From: Pseudomonas oleovorans subsp. oleovorans
GTDB taxonomy: Bacteria > Pseudomonadota > Gammaproteobacteria > Pseudomonadales > Pseudomonadaceae
Assembly (NCBI RefSeq): GCF_002197815.1
Contig: NZ_NIUB01000002.1
Location: forward strand, 146,379 to 210,378
DNA length: 64,000 nucleotides
Direction: 5' to 3'
The translations under genes were made by a program, and so were the position numbers. A model generated the notes under the pieces. The model was not told the DNA's origin. It was given only the letters and a program-made list of their open reading frames with translations, and did not search any database. This document shows, one piece after another, positions 8,618 through 17,363 of the stretch. Each line of letters begins with the position of its first letter. Position 1 is the stretch's first letter.

Positions 8618-9400
8618 TCAAAGATCCTCGCGGCGCTGGCAGCAAAGGGTCGAACGCCGCGAACCATTTGGTCGACGCGCCGGGTCGGCATAGGTCAGCA
8701 GCTCACTGAAGCCAGCCTTGCGCATCATCCCTGCCGATGCCGCATTCTCTTCGTGACGATCGATATAGATATCGCTGACGCCCAGCCGCCACAGCTCGGT
8801 GACGGCCTCGCGCAGAAGGCGCGCGCCCAATCCTCGGCCGACACAGTCGCGATGCACCACCGCCTCGCAGATGTAGCCATGCACCTGCCTGGTACGCGCC
8901 GCAGGTTGATAAGCGGCGAAATCCTGGGTCAGGCGATAACTGACGAAACCCAGCAGTTGCCCCTGCTCCTAGGGTCTGTTGCCGTTTCGACGCGAGCCGC
9001 GTTGCTGCGCCAAATTGCGCCACGCGAGGCGCGGGATGCAGGTAATGGTCGTTCCCTTGCCAAATCCCGCAACGACGCATGGCGCAATTTGCCGCGCAAC
9101 CCGAAGGGACGGGCCAGTTTTTGCGTGGTACGTCGTTACTCGACGGCTCATTTGGGCGACCAAACTTCGCCTCTCGCGCCTAGCCCCACGCAAAAACTGG
9201 CTCCGTCGCGGCCGTGCGCGAAACGGCAACAGACCCTAGGCCAACACCGCCAGCGTCGTGCTGGCTGCAATACCCTGCAGGTGCTGGCGAACCTCGACTT
9301 CGGGGAAATGGTTCCAGGGGTTGGGCCCATGCTCGAGAATCAGCGCGCAGAGCGCCTCGATATCCTCGACACAGGCCTGACGAATGACCCGCTCGCTCAT
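8618..9400 (-). pseudogene. GNAT N-acetyltransferase, split by a mobile element
   Basis: The N-terminal part (9400 down to about 9240) reads MSERVIRQACVEDIEALCAL...TTLAVLA. The C-terminal part (8968 down to 8618) reads EQGQLLGFVSYRLTQDF...VVHRDCVGRGLGARLLREAV...HEENAASAGMMRKAGF. The second part holds the acetyl-CoA-binding signature R-x-x-G-x-G/A. Together they make one GNAT protein of about 170 residues, interrupted by the element at 8969-9239. Even without the element and one CTAG copy, the joined frame reads GCC-TAG-GAG, an in-frame stop. The target was therefore already damaged, or the junction bases changed. The original substrate is unknown. Confidence 0.85.
8969..9239. mobile_element. 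MITE, 271 bp, with CTAG flanks
   Basis: The ends carry perfect 17-bp terminal inverted repeats: GGTCTGTTGCCGTTTCG (8973-8989) and its complement (9219-9235). Each is bordered by CTAG (8969-8972 and 9236-9239), a target duplication of the YTAR type used by IS5-family elements. There is no transposase. Inside are two nested stems: AAATTGCGCCA (9012-9022) with TGGCGCAATTT (9080-9090), and GCCAGTTTTTGCGTGG (9113-9128) with its exact complement (9186-9201). The ends match the right end of the IS remnant at 21389-21408, so that IS type probably mobilises it. Confidence 0.85.
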
Positions 9401-9508
9401 CTCCTGACTCCCCTGAGGCAATACCTCGTTTGATTCAAGAGCGCAGTCTAGAGTGGGCAATTGCCTGACGACAGTGACAGCCAGGCGCGAGAAATGCCTG
9501 ACAGCGAA

Positions 9509-9847
9509 TCAGTGATCATCGTCCCATGGCTGACCATGGGTACGTTCGGTCAACTCGACTTTCTGCTGCATCGCCGCCTTGGACAGGATGTGCGCACTGA
9601 CCGGCGCGGTGATGAACAGGAACAGTGTGATCAGCAACTCATGCAGGCTGAGGCTGCCGGTATGGTGCGCAAAGAACAGCATCGAAGCGATCAGCGTACC
9701 GCCGACGCCCAGCGTCGTGGCCTTGGTCGGCCCGTGCAGGCGGGTGAAGAAGTCCGGCAGCCGATACAGACCGATGGCACCCACCAGGGCGAACAGACTG
9801 CCAAGAATCAGGCAGGCACAAATCAACAACTCCAGCCAGAACGGCAT
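9509..9847 (-). CDS. shaG: Mrp/Sha Na+/H+ antiporter subunit G
   Basis: A 112-residue membrane protein with three hydrophobic helices. The MnhG/PhaG signature RLPDFFTRLHGPTKATTLGVGG is near residue 30. It is the last gene of a six-gene antiporter operon read from 15239 downwards. ATG 9847 is preferred over ATG 9853 because the GGGGG ribosome site would be only one base from the latter. The subunit is needed for assembly of the Mrp complex in the inner membrane. Confidence 0.92.
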   Translation of the reverse strand: MPFWLELLICACLILGSLFALVGAIGLYRLPDFFTRLHGPTKATTLGVGGTLIASMLFFAHHTGSLSLHELLITLFLFITAPVSAHILSKAAMQQKVELTERTHGQPWDDDH

Positions 9848-9859
9848 GGTCATTCCCCC

Positions 9860-10129
9860 TTAATCGATGATGTCGCCATGCAGCAGGTGCTTACCCACTG
9901 CGACCGTACTGACGAAACCCATCACCGCGATCAGCAGTGCAGCTTCGAAGAACAGATCCGATGCCAGCCAGATGCCGAACAGCACAATCAACGCCAATGC
10001 ATTGATATACAGGGTATCCAGTGCGAGGACGCGGTCGACCACGTTTGGCCCTTCGACCAGACGCGCGACATTGAGCAGCATGGCCAGCGTGAGGATGCCC
10101 ATGCACAGAAAGACTACGTTCTCGAGCAT
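9860..10129 (-). CDS. shaF: Mrp/Sha Na+/H+ antiporter subunit F
   Basis: This 89-residue protein has three membrane helices and the MnhF core GPNVVDRVLALDTL (residues 27-40), which contains the conserved acidic D-R-V-L-A-L-D pattern. Length fits MnhF/PhaF. The start overlaps the end of the upstream shaE gene by 16 bp, indicating translational coupling. GGAG precedes the ATG. Confidence 0.93.
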   Translation of the reverse strand: MLENVVFLCMGILTLAMLLNVARLVEGPNVVDRVLALDTLYINALALIVLFGIWLASDLFFEAALLIAVMGFVSTVAVGKHLLHGDIID

Positions 10130-10611
10130 TCGAATATCTCCAGCAGGGGCGCTTCATAACGACTCTTGACCGTCGCAACCAGCTCGTCGCGATCCGGCAC
10201 ATCGAGCCCGTGCAACAACAGCGTCTTGTGGTCGGAACTGATGTTCGCCGACACCGTACCCGGCGTCAGCGAGATGATGCAGGCCAGCGTCGACAGCACG
10301 AACTCATCCTCGATCTCCACCGGCACCTCAACGAATGCCGGGCTGAGCCGCGATTTCGGCCCCAGCACCAGCCTGACTACCTGCATGTTGGCCACGACGA
10401 TGTCGAAGAATACCTTGCCAATGAACAACAACAGCCCCAGCGGCTTGCGTACCCTGGGCACGTTCAGCAGAAAGTCGCCGCACAGGTGCACGATCGCCCA
10501 GCCGAGAAACAGACCGAGCAGGACATGCCCCAGGTTGAAGGTGTTGACCAGCAGCAGCCAAAGCACCGTCAGCACCAGCATCATCCGCGGATGGGGGAAG
10601 AAACGCCTCAT
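10114..10611 (-). CDS. shaE: Mrp/Sha Na+/H+ antiporter subunit E
   Basis: A 165-residue protein with N-terminal membrane helices followed by a cytoplasmic domain. The MnhE motif LACIISLTPGTVSANIS is near residue 109 and the C-terminus carries the LLLHGLDVPD segment. It overlaps the stop of shaD by 4 bp and the start of shaF by 16 bp, so it sits in the middle of a tightly coupled operon. It contributes to Mrp complex assembly. Confidence 0.93.
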   Translation of the reverse strand: MRRFFPHPRMMLVLTVLWLLLVNTFNLGHVLLGLFLGWAIVHLCGDFLLNVPRVRKPLGLLLFIGKVFFDIVVANMQVVRLVLGPKSRLSPAFVEVPVEIEDEFVLSTLACIISLTPGTVSANISSDHKTLLLHGLDVPDRDELVATVKSRYEAPLLEIFECSRT

Positions 10612-12119
10612 GCCGCACCTCCGGCAATGATCGACAGATAGGGTTGCAGATCGAGCAATTGCGCAGCAGCAGCCTCCAGGTAGGTCATGATCGGCGCCGC
10701 AGCGACCATCAACAGCGGACTGGCCAGCAGCAAGCCCAGCGCAGCCAGCAGGCTGACGCGGTCAGCCGGTTCGGCTTTAGCAGGTGCCGCATCGGCGCCA
10801 TGGCCCAGCCAGAACAGACTGGTACCGGCGCGGCTCAACGCCACCAGGGTCAGCAGACCGCCGATCAGCACCACCGGCCACAGGCTCCAGGCCTGCCAAC
10901 CCGGCTCCGCCGCTCGCAGCAGCAACATCTTGCCGAGGAAACCGGAGAACGGCGGCAACCCAGCCACGGAAATCGAAGCGAAAAAGAACATGCAACCCAG
11001 CACCAGCGGCTGACGCAGCACACGCTCCTGCTGCAGATCGCCACCGGCGCTGTCACGCTGGGCGACCACCAGGCCGGCCAGCAGGAACAACGCCGCACTG
11101 ATCAGCGTGCTATGCACCATGTAATAAAGCGCAGCACTCAATGCCGCTACGTTACCCATGGCGAAGCCAGCCATCAGCGTGCCCACCGAGACCACCACCA
11201 GATACGCCAGCAACGCCTGCAACTGTCGCGCACCCAGAGCACCAATCACACCGAAGGCAATGGTCGGCAGTGCCAGCCACCAGAGCAGCTCATGGCCTAG
11301 GTTGGTCAGCGGCCCAGCCTCTTCGCCGAACACCAGGGTGAACACGCGGACGATGGCGTAGAAGCCAACCTTGGTCATGATCGCGAACAACGCCGCCACC
11401 GAAGCGGGCGCCGCGGCATAGGCGCGTGGCAGCCAGAAACACAACGGCAGCACGGCAGCCTTGAGGCCGAAGACGATCAGCAACAGGTAGGCCGCGGCCT
11501 TGATCAACGGTGCATCGGCGACATCGGCGCTGGCTACGCGCGCTGCCAGGTCCGGCATGTTCAGGGTTCCGGTCAGGCCGTACAGCAGGCTGACGCCGAT
11601 CAGGAAGAACGAAGAGCCCAGCAGGTTGAGCACCACATAGTGCACGCCCGCCTTGACCTGACTGGCGCGGTTGCCATGCAGCAGCAGCGCGTAGGACGAG
11701 ATCAGCAGGATCTCGAAGAACACGAACAGGTTGAACAGGTCGGCGGTCAGGAATGCACCATTGATGCCCAGCAGTTGAAACTGGAACAGCGCATGGAAGT
11801 TCGGCCCACGCTCATCGTCGCCACGACAAGCGTAGATCAGGGCGAAGCAGGCGAGCACGGAAGTCAGCAGCAGCAGCGCAGCGTTGAAACGGTCGAGCAG
11901 CAGCATGATGCCGAACGGCGGCGCCCAATTACCCAGGGCGTAGACCTGCAACTGTCCGGTTCCGGCCAGCGCCACCAGATAGGCACACACCGGCAGCAAG
12001 GCCAGGCAGCCCACCAGGGAAATGCCGCGTTTGAGCGTACGCGACCAACTGTGGCCGACCAGCAACAACGCGCCAATGAACAACGGCAACAGAATGGGAA
12101 GGATGATGGCGTGACTCAT
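10608..12119 (-). CDS. shaD: Mrp/Sha Na+/H+ antiporter subunit D (NuoN-like)
   Basis: This 503-residue, roughly 14-helix protein belongs to the proton-translocating family shared with complex I subunits NuoL/M/N. Visible features are FFEILLISSYALLLHGN near residue 131, holding the conserved glutamate of the antiporter-like helix, and KAAVLPLCFWLPRAYAAAPASVAALFA near 220, with a key lysine. It should carry an ion or proton path in the Mrp complex. Its start overlaps the shaC stop by 4 bp and its stop overlaps the shaE start by 4 bp. Confidence 0.95.
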   Translation of the reverse strand: MSHAIILPILLPLFIGALLLVGHSWSRTLKRGISLVGCLALLPVCAYLVALAGTGQLQVYALGNWAPPFGIMLLLDRFNAALLLLTSVLACFALIYACRGDDERGPNFHALFQFQLLGINGAFLTADLFNLFVFFEILLISSYALLLHGNRASQVKAGVHYVVLNLLGSSFFLIGVSLLYGLTGTLNMPDLAARVASADVADAPLIKAAAYLLLIVFGLKAAVLPLCFWLPRAYAAAPASVAALFAIMTKVGFYAIVRVFTLVFGEEAGPLTNLGHELLWWLALPTIAFGVIGALGARQLQALLAYLVVVSVGTLMAGFAMGNVAALSAALYYMVHSTLISAALFLLAGLVVAQRDSAGGDLQQERVLRQPLVLGCMFFFASISVAGLPPFSGFLGKMLLLRAAEPGWQAWSLWPVVLIGGLLTLVALSRAGTSLFWLGHGADAAPAKAEPADRVSLLAALGLLLASPLLMVAAAPIMTYLEAAAAQLLDLQPYLSIIAGGAA

Positions 12120-12445
12120 GCGCGCGGCTCCTCGCCATCGACGTGATCGGTTTTCAGTTCACCCATGCCACGCAGGGCCAGCACCACGACGAACGCGGTC
12201 ATGGCGAAACCGATGACGATGGCGGTGAGCACCAGTGCCTGTGGCAGCGGGTCACCGTACTCGGCGCTCTTGCCGATCACCGCCGGCACACCCGTGCCGA
12301 GCCGGCCCATGGCGAAGATGAACAGATTGACCGCGTAGGAGATCAGGGTCAGCCCCATCACCACCGGAAAGATGCGCGCACGCAGCAGCAGGTAGACGCC
12401 GCTGGCAGTCAGCACCCCGAGGGTGATTGCGAATACTGCCTCCAT
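12116..12445 (-). CDS. shaC: Mrp/Sha Na+/H+ antiporter subunit C (NuoK-like)
   Basis: At 109 residues with three helices, this matches MnhC/NuoK. The family motif GLTLISYAVNLFIF is near residue 29, and DPLPQALVLTAIVIGFAMTAF near 66 is diagnostic. ATG 12445 is chosen because AGGAGG lies 9 bases upstream, inside the end of the upstream shaA gene; the longer in-frame extension has no support. The C-terminus overlaps shaD by 4 bp. Confidence 0.94.
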   Translation of the reverse strand: MEAVFAITLGVLTASGVYLLLRARIFPVVMGLTLISYAVNLFIFAMGRLGTGVPAVIGKSAEYGDPLPQALVLTAIVIGFAMTAFVVVLALRGMGELKTDHVDGEEPRA

Positions 12446-12446
12446 A

Positions 12447-15239
12447 TCAGATGACCTCCTTGCACGACTCGTCCTGACTGACATGGCCGATGTTGGAAAG
12501 AATCAGCAGGGTGGCGCCAACAACGGCCAGATACACCCCGAGATCGAAGAGGATCGCGGTAGCCAGCTCGATTTCGCCAATCAGCGGAATATGGAAATGG
12601 CCGAACGCCGACGTCAGGAACGGCGAGCCGAAGAGCCAACTGCCCAGCCCCGTCAACCCGGCGATCAGCACGCCCCATCCGGCGGTGGCGTGATAGCTGA
12701 ACTTCAGGCGCTCCTGGGTCCAGGTCACACCGTGGGAGATGTATTGCAGAATCAACGCCACCGCAGTGATAAGGCCGGCGATGAAGCCGCCGCCCGGCAG
12801 GTTGTGCCCGCGCAGGAAGATGAACGCCGAAATCAGCAGTGCCATCGGCAGCATGGCACGCGCCAGGTTGTCGAGGATCATCGGATGGGCATCGGTCGAC
12901 CACGGACGACCGTTCTTGTCATGGGCAGGATGCGGCAGGTGCAGGCCATGCAGCAGCGCGTAGATGCCGATGGCGGCAATCGCCAAAACGGTGATCTCAC
13001 CCAGGGTATCGAAACCACGGAAGTCCACCAGGATCACATTGACCACATTGGTGCCACCACCGCCGGAGACGCTGTTCTCGAGGAAGAACGACGAAATGCT
13101 CTGATAGGGACGGGTCAGCACCGCATAGGTCAGCATCGCCACCATGGTGCCGCTGCCCAACGCCAGGGTCAGATCACGCAGACCACGCAGGCTGCTCGAC
13201 TCCGCCGGAGTACGGTCGGTCATGAAGTACAGGGTGAGAATCAGCAGGATGATGGTCACCACCTCTACCGACAACTGGGTCAGCGCCAGATCCGGCGCCG
13301 AGAAACGGGCGAAGGCCAATGCCACCATCAGGCCGGCAGCGCTGAGGATCATCAGCGCCACCAGGCGACGACGATGGAAGACCACGGTGAGTACGGCGGT
13401 GACCATCAGAATCAGCATGCCGGTGACGGTCAGCGGATCGATGGGTGTCATTGGCACGCTACCGGCCAACTGCTCGAGCGGCGACAGCGCGATGATCACC
13501 AGAGTAAGGGCACTGCCCAGCATCCAGGCCAGATAGCGCTGCTGCGAGCCGCTTTCCAGCAGCACGGTGATGCGCACGGACAGGCGCGTCATGTAACGCA
13601 CCACCTGATCGAAGGCATCCTTGGCATCCAGGTTGGGCAGCCCCTCGTACCAGCGGAACAGCGGTTTGCGGCAGGTGTAGACGATGATCCCACCGAACAG
13701 CGCAACGAAACTCATCAGCAGCGGCAGGTTGAAGCCGTGCCAGATGGCCAGGCTGTACTCAGGCAGCTCGCCACCCAGGGTCGAAGCGGCGGCGGCGGCC
13801 AACAACGGCGCTACCGTGTAGGCTGGCACGATGCCGACCAGCAGGCAGAGGAAGACCAGCACCTCAACCGGCACTTTCATGTAGCGCGGTGGCTCGTGCG
13901 GCGGGTACTTGGGCAGGTCGAGCGGCTCGCCGTTGAAGAATACGTCATGGATGAAGCGCAGCGAGTAGGCCACCGAGAACACGCCGGCCAGGGTTGCCGC
14001 TGCCGGAATCACCCAGTTGAAACCGCCCAGCAGGTGCTGGTGCAGGGTTTCGGTGAAGAACATCTCCTTGCTCAAAAAACCGTTGAGCAGCGGCACGCCA
14101 GCCATGGCCGCAGCCGCCACCATCGCCAGCACGGCCGTATGTGGCATGTACTTCCACAAGCCGTTTATACGCCGCATGTCGCGGCTGCCGGTTTCGTGAT
14201 CGATGATGCCCGCGGCCATGAACAGCGAGGCCTTGAAGGTGGCGTGGTTGATGATGTGGAACACCGCCGCTACCGCAGCCAGGCGGGTATCCAGGCCGAA
14301 CAGCAGGGTGATCAGGCCCAGGTGGCTGATGGTCGAATAAGCCAGCAGGCCTTTGAGGTCATGCTGGAACAGCGCCATGCACGCCCCCACCAGCAACGTG
14401 GCCAGACCGGTCAGACTGACCATGTAGAACCACCACTCGGAGCCAGCCAGCGCCGGGTACAGGCGTGCCAGCAGGAATACCCCGGCTTTGACCATGGTCG
14501 CCGAGTGCAGATATGCCGAAACGGGTGTCGGTGCCGCCATCGCATGCGGCAGCCAGAAGTGGAACGGGAATTGCGCCGATTTGGTGAACACACCCAGCAG
14601 CACCAGCACCAGCGCCAGCGGATACAACTCGTGCGCACGGATGGCATAGCCGGCGGCCAGCACCTGCGACAGCTCGAAGCTGCCGGCGATGTGGCCGATC
14701 AGCAGGATGCCGGCGAGCAGCGCCAGACCACCGCCGCCGGTGATCGCCAACGCCATGCGCGCGCCCTTGCGGGCTTCGGAGCGCGAACCCCAGAAGCCGA
14801 TCAACAGGAACGACGACAGGCTGGTCAGCTCCCAGAACATCAGCATCAACAGCAGGTTTTCCGAGAGCACCACACCGAGCATGGCGCCCATGAACAACAG
14901 CAGGAAAGCGAAGAAACGCCCCATTGGCTCGGTCTTGGCCAGGTAATAACGGGCGTAGAGGATCACCAGCAGACCGATGCCGAGAATCAGCAAGGCGAAC
15001 AGGAAACCCAGGCCGTCGAGGCGCAGGCTGAGGTTCAGGCCAAGATGCGGCAACCACTCAAGCTTGACCCGCAGCACTTCACCGGCAAACACCGCTGACT
15101 GGTGGTTGAACAACAGGATCAGCGCCGCAACGGGCGCTATGGCCGCTGCCGCCGCGCAGGCGGAACGGCCCAGGCGATCAGCCAGCACGGGTAGAAACAG
15201 CCCCAGAAATGGCAAGGCGACAATCAACGCAAGCGCCAT
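12447..15239 (-). CDS. shaA: Mrp/Sha Na+/H+ antiporter subunit A fused to B (PhaAB type)
   Basis: This 930-residue protein is the large antiporter subunit. The N-terminal part (about 1-650) is NuoL/MrpA-like, with [17 protein letters not shown] near 130 and [16 protein letters not shown] near 223, which hold the conserved Glu and Lys of the ion path. An MbhD/E-like region follows. The last ~140 residues are a MnhB domain with [14 protein letters not shown]. The A-B fusion defines group 2 (PhaA-type) Mrp systems. It leads the operon; the 360 bp upstream should hold the promoter. The complex exchanges Na+ or K+ for H+ across the inner membrane. Confidence 0.95.
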   Translation of the reverse strand: MALALIVALPFLGLFLPVLADRLGRSACAAAAAIAPVAALILLFNHQSAVFAGEVLRVKLEWLPHLGLNLSLRLDGLGFLFALLILGIGLLVILYARYYLAKTEPMGRFFAFLLLFMGAMLGVVLSENLLLMLMFWELTSLSSFLLIGFWGSRSEARKGARMALAITGGGGLALLAGILLIGHIAGSFELSQVLAAGYAIRAHELYPLALVLVLLGVFTKSAQFPFHFWLPHAMAAPTPVSAYLHSATMVKAGVFLLARLYPALAGSEWWFYMVSLTGLATLLVGACMALFQHDLKGLLAYSTISHLGLITLLFGLDTRLAAVAAVFHIINHATFKASLFMAAGIIDHETGSRDMRRINGLWKYMPHTAVLAMVAAAAMAGVPLLNGFLSKEMFFTETLHQHLLGGFNWVIPAAATLAGVFSVAYSLRFIHDVFFNGEPLDLPKYPPHEPPRYMKVPVEVLVFLCLLVGIVPAYTVAPLLAAAAASTLGGELPEYSLAIWHGFNLPLLMSFVALFGGIIVYTCRKPLFRWYEGLPNLDAKDAFDQVVRYMTRLSVRITVLLESGSQQRYLAWMLGSALTLVIIALSPLEQLAGSVPMTPIDPLTVTGMLILMVTAVLTVVFHRRRLVALMILSAAGLMVALAFARFSAPDLALTQLSVEVVTIILLILTLYFMTDRTPAESSSLRGLRDLTLALGSGTMVAMLTYAVLTRPYQSISSFFLENSVSGGGGTNVVNVILVDFRGFDTLGEITVLAIAAIGIYALLHGLHLPHPAHDKNGRPWSTDAHPMILDNLARAMLPMALLISAFIFLRGHNLPGGGFIAGLITAVALILQYISHGVTWTQERLKFSYHATAGWGVLIAGLTGLGSWLFGSPFLTSAFGHFHIPLIGEIELATAILFDLGVYLAVVGATLLILSNIGHVSQDESCKEVI

Positions 15240-15554
15240 CGAAAAACCCCTTTAGCAGGCACGCCAGGTCAAACGACCCAACGACGAGAATTGGAGTCGC
15301 AACTCCCTGACGGTGACAGTCCATGCACCACAACGAAGCAGCTAAGTCGTTGTCGGCATAAGCATAACGACCGATTATCCATAACTATCAAGACAACGTC
15401 ATGCATTGAATTATCGTTAAACACACTTGGTAACATGCAGGCGACTGGAAGTGCTGCTAAAAGCCGACCACCACTATAGCGAGGCCACAAAAAATTGCCG
15501 GGAACGCTTCTTTTGCGCAAGCCCGACAAGTTGTCGCCCGGGATCACTGACAAC
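15240..15554. other. Intergenic region upstream of the sha operon
   Basis: This gap holds no coding frame with a plausible start. Its 15350-15430 part is notably AT-rich compared with its surroundings. Read on the minus strand it includes GATAAT about 160 bases upstream of shaA, with only a weak -35 partner (ATGACG, 17-base gap). It is the expected place for the sha promoter, but I cannot fix the start point. Confidence 0.35.
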
Positions 15555-15587
15555 AAAAAAGCCGGAGCAACCAAAGCTGCTCCGGCT
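15555..15587 (-). terminator. Rho-independent terminator of the SlyB-like gene
   Basis: On the minus strand AGCCGGAGCA (15587-15578) pairs perfectly with TGCTCCGGCT (15569-15560) and is followed by six T. It lies 13 bp after the stop of the glycine-zipper lipoprotein gene. Confidence 0.9.
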
Positions 15588-15599
15588 GGCTTGTAACGA

Positions 15600-16061
15600 T
15601 CAGTGGGTAACGCGACTGGTACCGTTGACCGTCATGATGCGCACGCGCTCGCCGACGCGGAACACCTGGTTCGGCTCGACTTCCTGGACGTAGGCGCGCA
15701 TGGTGCCGTCGTCCTCACGCACGGTGATCTCAACACCCTGAGTCCGGGTCAGACCTTCTTCAGCAGCGGCGCCCAACAAACCACCGGCAACGGCACCGAC
15801 CACAGCCAGGACCGCGCTGCCGCGCCCGCCACCGAGGCCACTACCACCGATGCCACCAACCACAGCACCGGCACCTGCACCGATCGGTGTCTTGGTCCCT
15901 TCGATCTTCACCGGGCGCAGCGATTCGATGGTGCCCATGCGTACTGTTTGCACCGCTCGGGCCTCATCGCGGCTGTAGGTATCGCCGGTCAGGCTGGACT
16001 GACAGCCCCCGAGGGCCAGCATCGCGGCCAGCGAGGTAATGAGCAGAGTGGGTTTACGCAT
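15600..16061 (-). CDS. SlyB-like glycine-zipper outer-membrane lipoprotein
   Basis: A 153-residue lipoprotein with lipobox ALGGC, cysteine at residue 20. The middle has a glycine-zipper double helix (GAGAGAVVGGIGGSGLGGGRGSAVLAVVGAVAGGLLGAAAE, written here only to mark residues 62-101 by their Gly/Ala repeat). A small beta domain ending VFRVGERVRIM follows. This layout matches SlyB/Pcp lipoproteins, which stabilise the outer membrane under Mg2+ stress. GGAGGA precedes the ATG, and a strong terminator follows. Confidence 0.85.
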   Translation of the reverse strand: MRKPTLLITSLAAMLALGGCQSSLTGDTYSRDEARAVQTVRMGTIESLRPVKIEGTKTPIGAGAGAVVGGIGGSGLGGGRGSAVLAVVGAVAGGLLGAAAEEGLTRTQGVEITVREDDGTMRAYVQEVEPNQVFRVGERVRIMTVNGTSRVTH

Positions 16062-16175
16062 AGCAATTCCTCCAGAGGTATCTCAATCCATTAGACGCCG
16101 GGCGAGCGTAACTGTCACGGCGGAGCCTGAACAATAGTTATTTCAGACAGACCAAGTTCAGCCAGGTTCGCCCTA

Positions 16176-17309
16176 TCAGGAGCGAGCAAGGCGCCAGAGC
16201 CGGGCGATATCCGCGGTACGCGCCTGCAACTCAGCCGCCGCACAGGCCATCGCCTGCTCCAGGGACAACGGGCCCGGCGCCAGGCTGAATGCAGCTTCGA
16301 TACCCGCCTCGTACAGCGCTTGATAGTTGTCGCCCAGGCTACCGGACAAGGCGATGACCGGCACCCCGGCCGCACGCGCCACGCGCGCTACGCCGACCGG
16401 TGTCTTGCCGTGCAGGGTCTGGGCATCCATGCGCCCTTCCCCGGTAATCACCAGATCCGCGTTCTCCACCGCCGCGGCGAGGCCGGACAATTCGGCCACC
16501 AGCGCGATACCGGGGCGGAAACTGGCCTTGAGGAAGGCACGAGCAGCGAAACCGAGACCACCCGCAGCGCCCACACCGGGAAACTCGGCATGATCCTCGC
16601 CCAGCGTCGCCGCTGCGATACGGGCAAAGCGGCCGAGTGCCGTATCCAGCTCCGCGACATGCTCAGGCGTCGCCCCCTTCTGCGGACCGAACACCGCAGA
16701 TGCGCCGCGTGGCCCGCACAAGGGATTGTCGACATCGGCGGCGACCTCAATCTGCACCTTGAGCAAACGTGCGTCGAGCCCGCTCAGATCAAGCTGGTCG
16801 AGACCGGCCAAAGCCGCACCGCCCGGCGCCAGTTCCCGCCCCTGGGCATCGAGAAAATGCATCCCCAGCGCCTGTAACAGGCCAACACCGGCGTCATTGG
16901 TGGCACTGCCGCCCAGCCCCAGGATGATTCGCGTAGCACCGGCGTCCAGCGCCTCACGGATCAGCTCGCCAGTGCCGAAGCTGCTGGCCAGACGGGCATC
17001 GCGCTGTTCACGCGGCACCCAGTGCAGACCACTGGCCGCTGCCATCTCGATGACCGCCGTGCCCTGCCCCAGCCAACCCCAATGCGCCTTGACCGGCTCA
17101 CCCATGGGGCCCCGCACCTCACGCTCACGGCGCTCGCCACCGACGGCGGCCAGCAACGCATCGACCGTACCCTCGCCGCCATCGGCCATGGGCCGCAGCA
17201 AACACTCGGCCTCGGGAAACACCTGCTGCCAACCGCGGGCGATGGCAGCGGCCACGTCGGGTGCGCTGAGGCTCTCCTTGAAGGAATCAGGAGCAATGAC
17301 GATTTTCAT
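16176..17309 (-). CDS. glxK: Glycerate 2-kinase
   Basis: This 377-residue protein is a GarK/GlxK-type glycerate kinase. The N-terminus MKIVIAPDSFKESL, the RPMADGGEGT motif near residue 40 and GLGGSATNDAGVG near 130 are all family signatures. ITGEGRMDAQTLHGKTPVGVA near 292 completes the active site. It converts D-glycerate plus ATP to 2-phosphoglycerate, feeding lower glycolysis. It follows a GntP-type permease and a CdaR-type regulator on the same strand, so the three look like one glycerate-use cluster. Confidence 0.93.
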   Translation of the reverse strand: MKIVIAPDSFKESLSAPDVAAAIARGWQQVFPEAECLLRPMADGGEGTVDALLAAVGGERREREVRGPMGEPVKAHWGWLGQGTAVIEMAAASGLHWVPREQRDARLASSFGTGELIREALDAGATRIILGLGGSATNDAGVGLLQALGMHFLDAQGRELAPGGAALAGLDQLDLSGLDARLLKVQIEVAADVDNPLCGPRGASAVFGPQKGATPEHVAELDTALGRFARIAAATLGEDHAEFPGVGAAGGLGFAARAFLKASFRPGIALVAELSGLAAAVENADLVITGEGRMDAQTLHGKTPVGVARVARAAGVPVIALSGSLGDNYQALYEAGIEAAFSLAPGPLSLEQAMACAAAELQARTADIARLWRLARS

Positions 17310-17328
17310 GATAGGTACCTCGAAAGGA

Positions 17329-17352
17329 GGCAGGCGACCATAGCCGCCTGCC
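17329..17352 (-). terminator. Hairpin between the permease and glycerate kinase genes
   Basis: GGCAGGCG (17329-17336) pairs with CGCCTGCC (17345-17352). It sits in the 54-bp gap inside the presumed operon. No T-run follows, so it is more likely an mRNA-processing or attenuating hairpin than a full stop. Confidence 0.4.
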
Positions 17353-17363
17353 GATAAAGCGGA

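Noticed and set aside
8618..9400. Two separate small genes for the acetyltransferase pieces
   Set aside because: Together the pieces make one GNAT domain and the gap is exactly the MITE, so a split gene explains both.
12423..15098. Long plus-strand open frame (891 residues) antisense to shaA
   Set aside because: It is rich in Gln, His and Arg with no domain features, as expected for the complement of a GC-rich membrane-protein gene. The minus strand clearly encodes the antiporter subunit.
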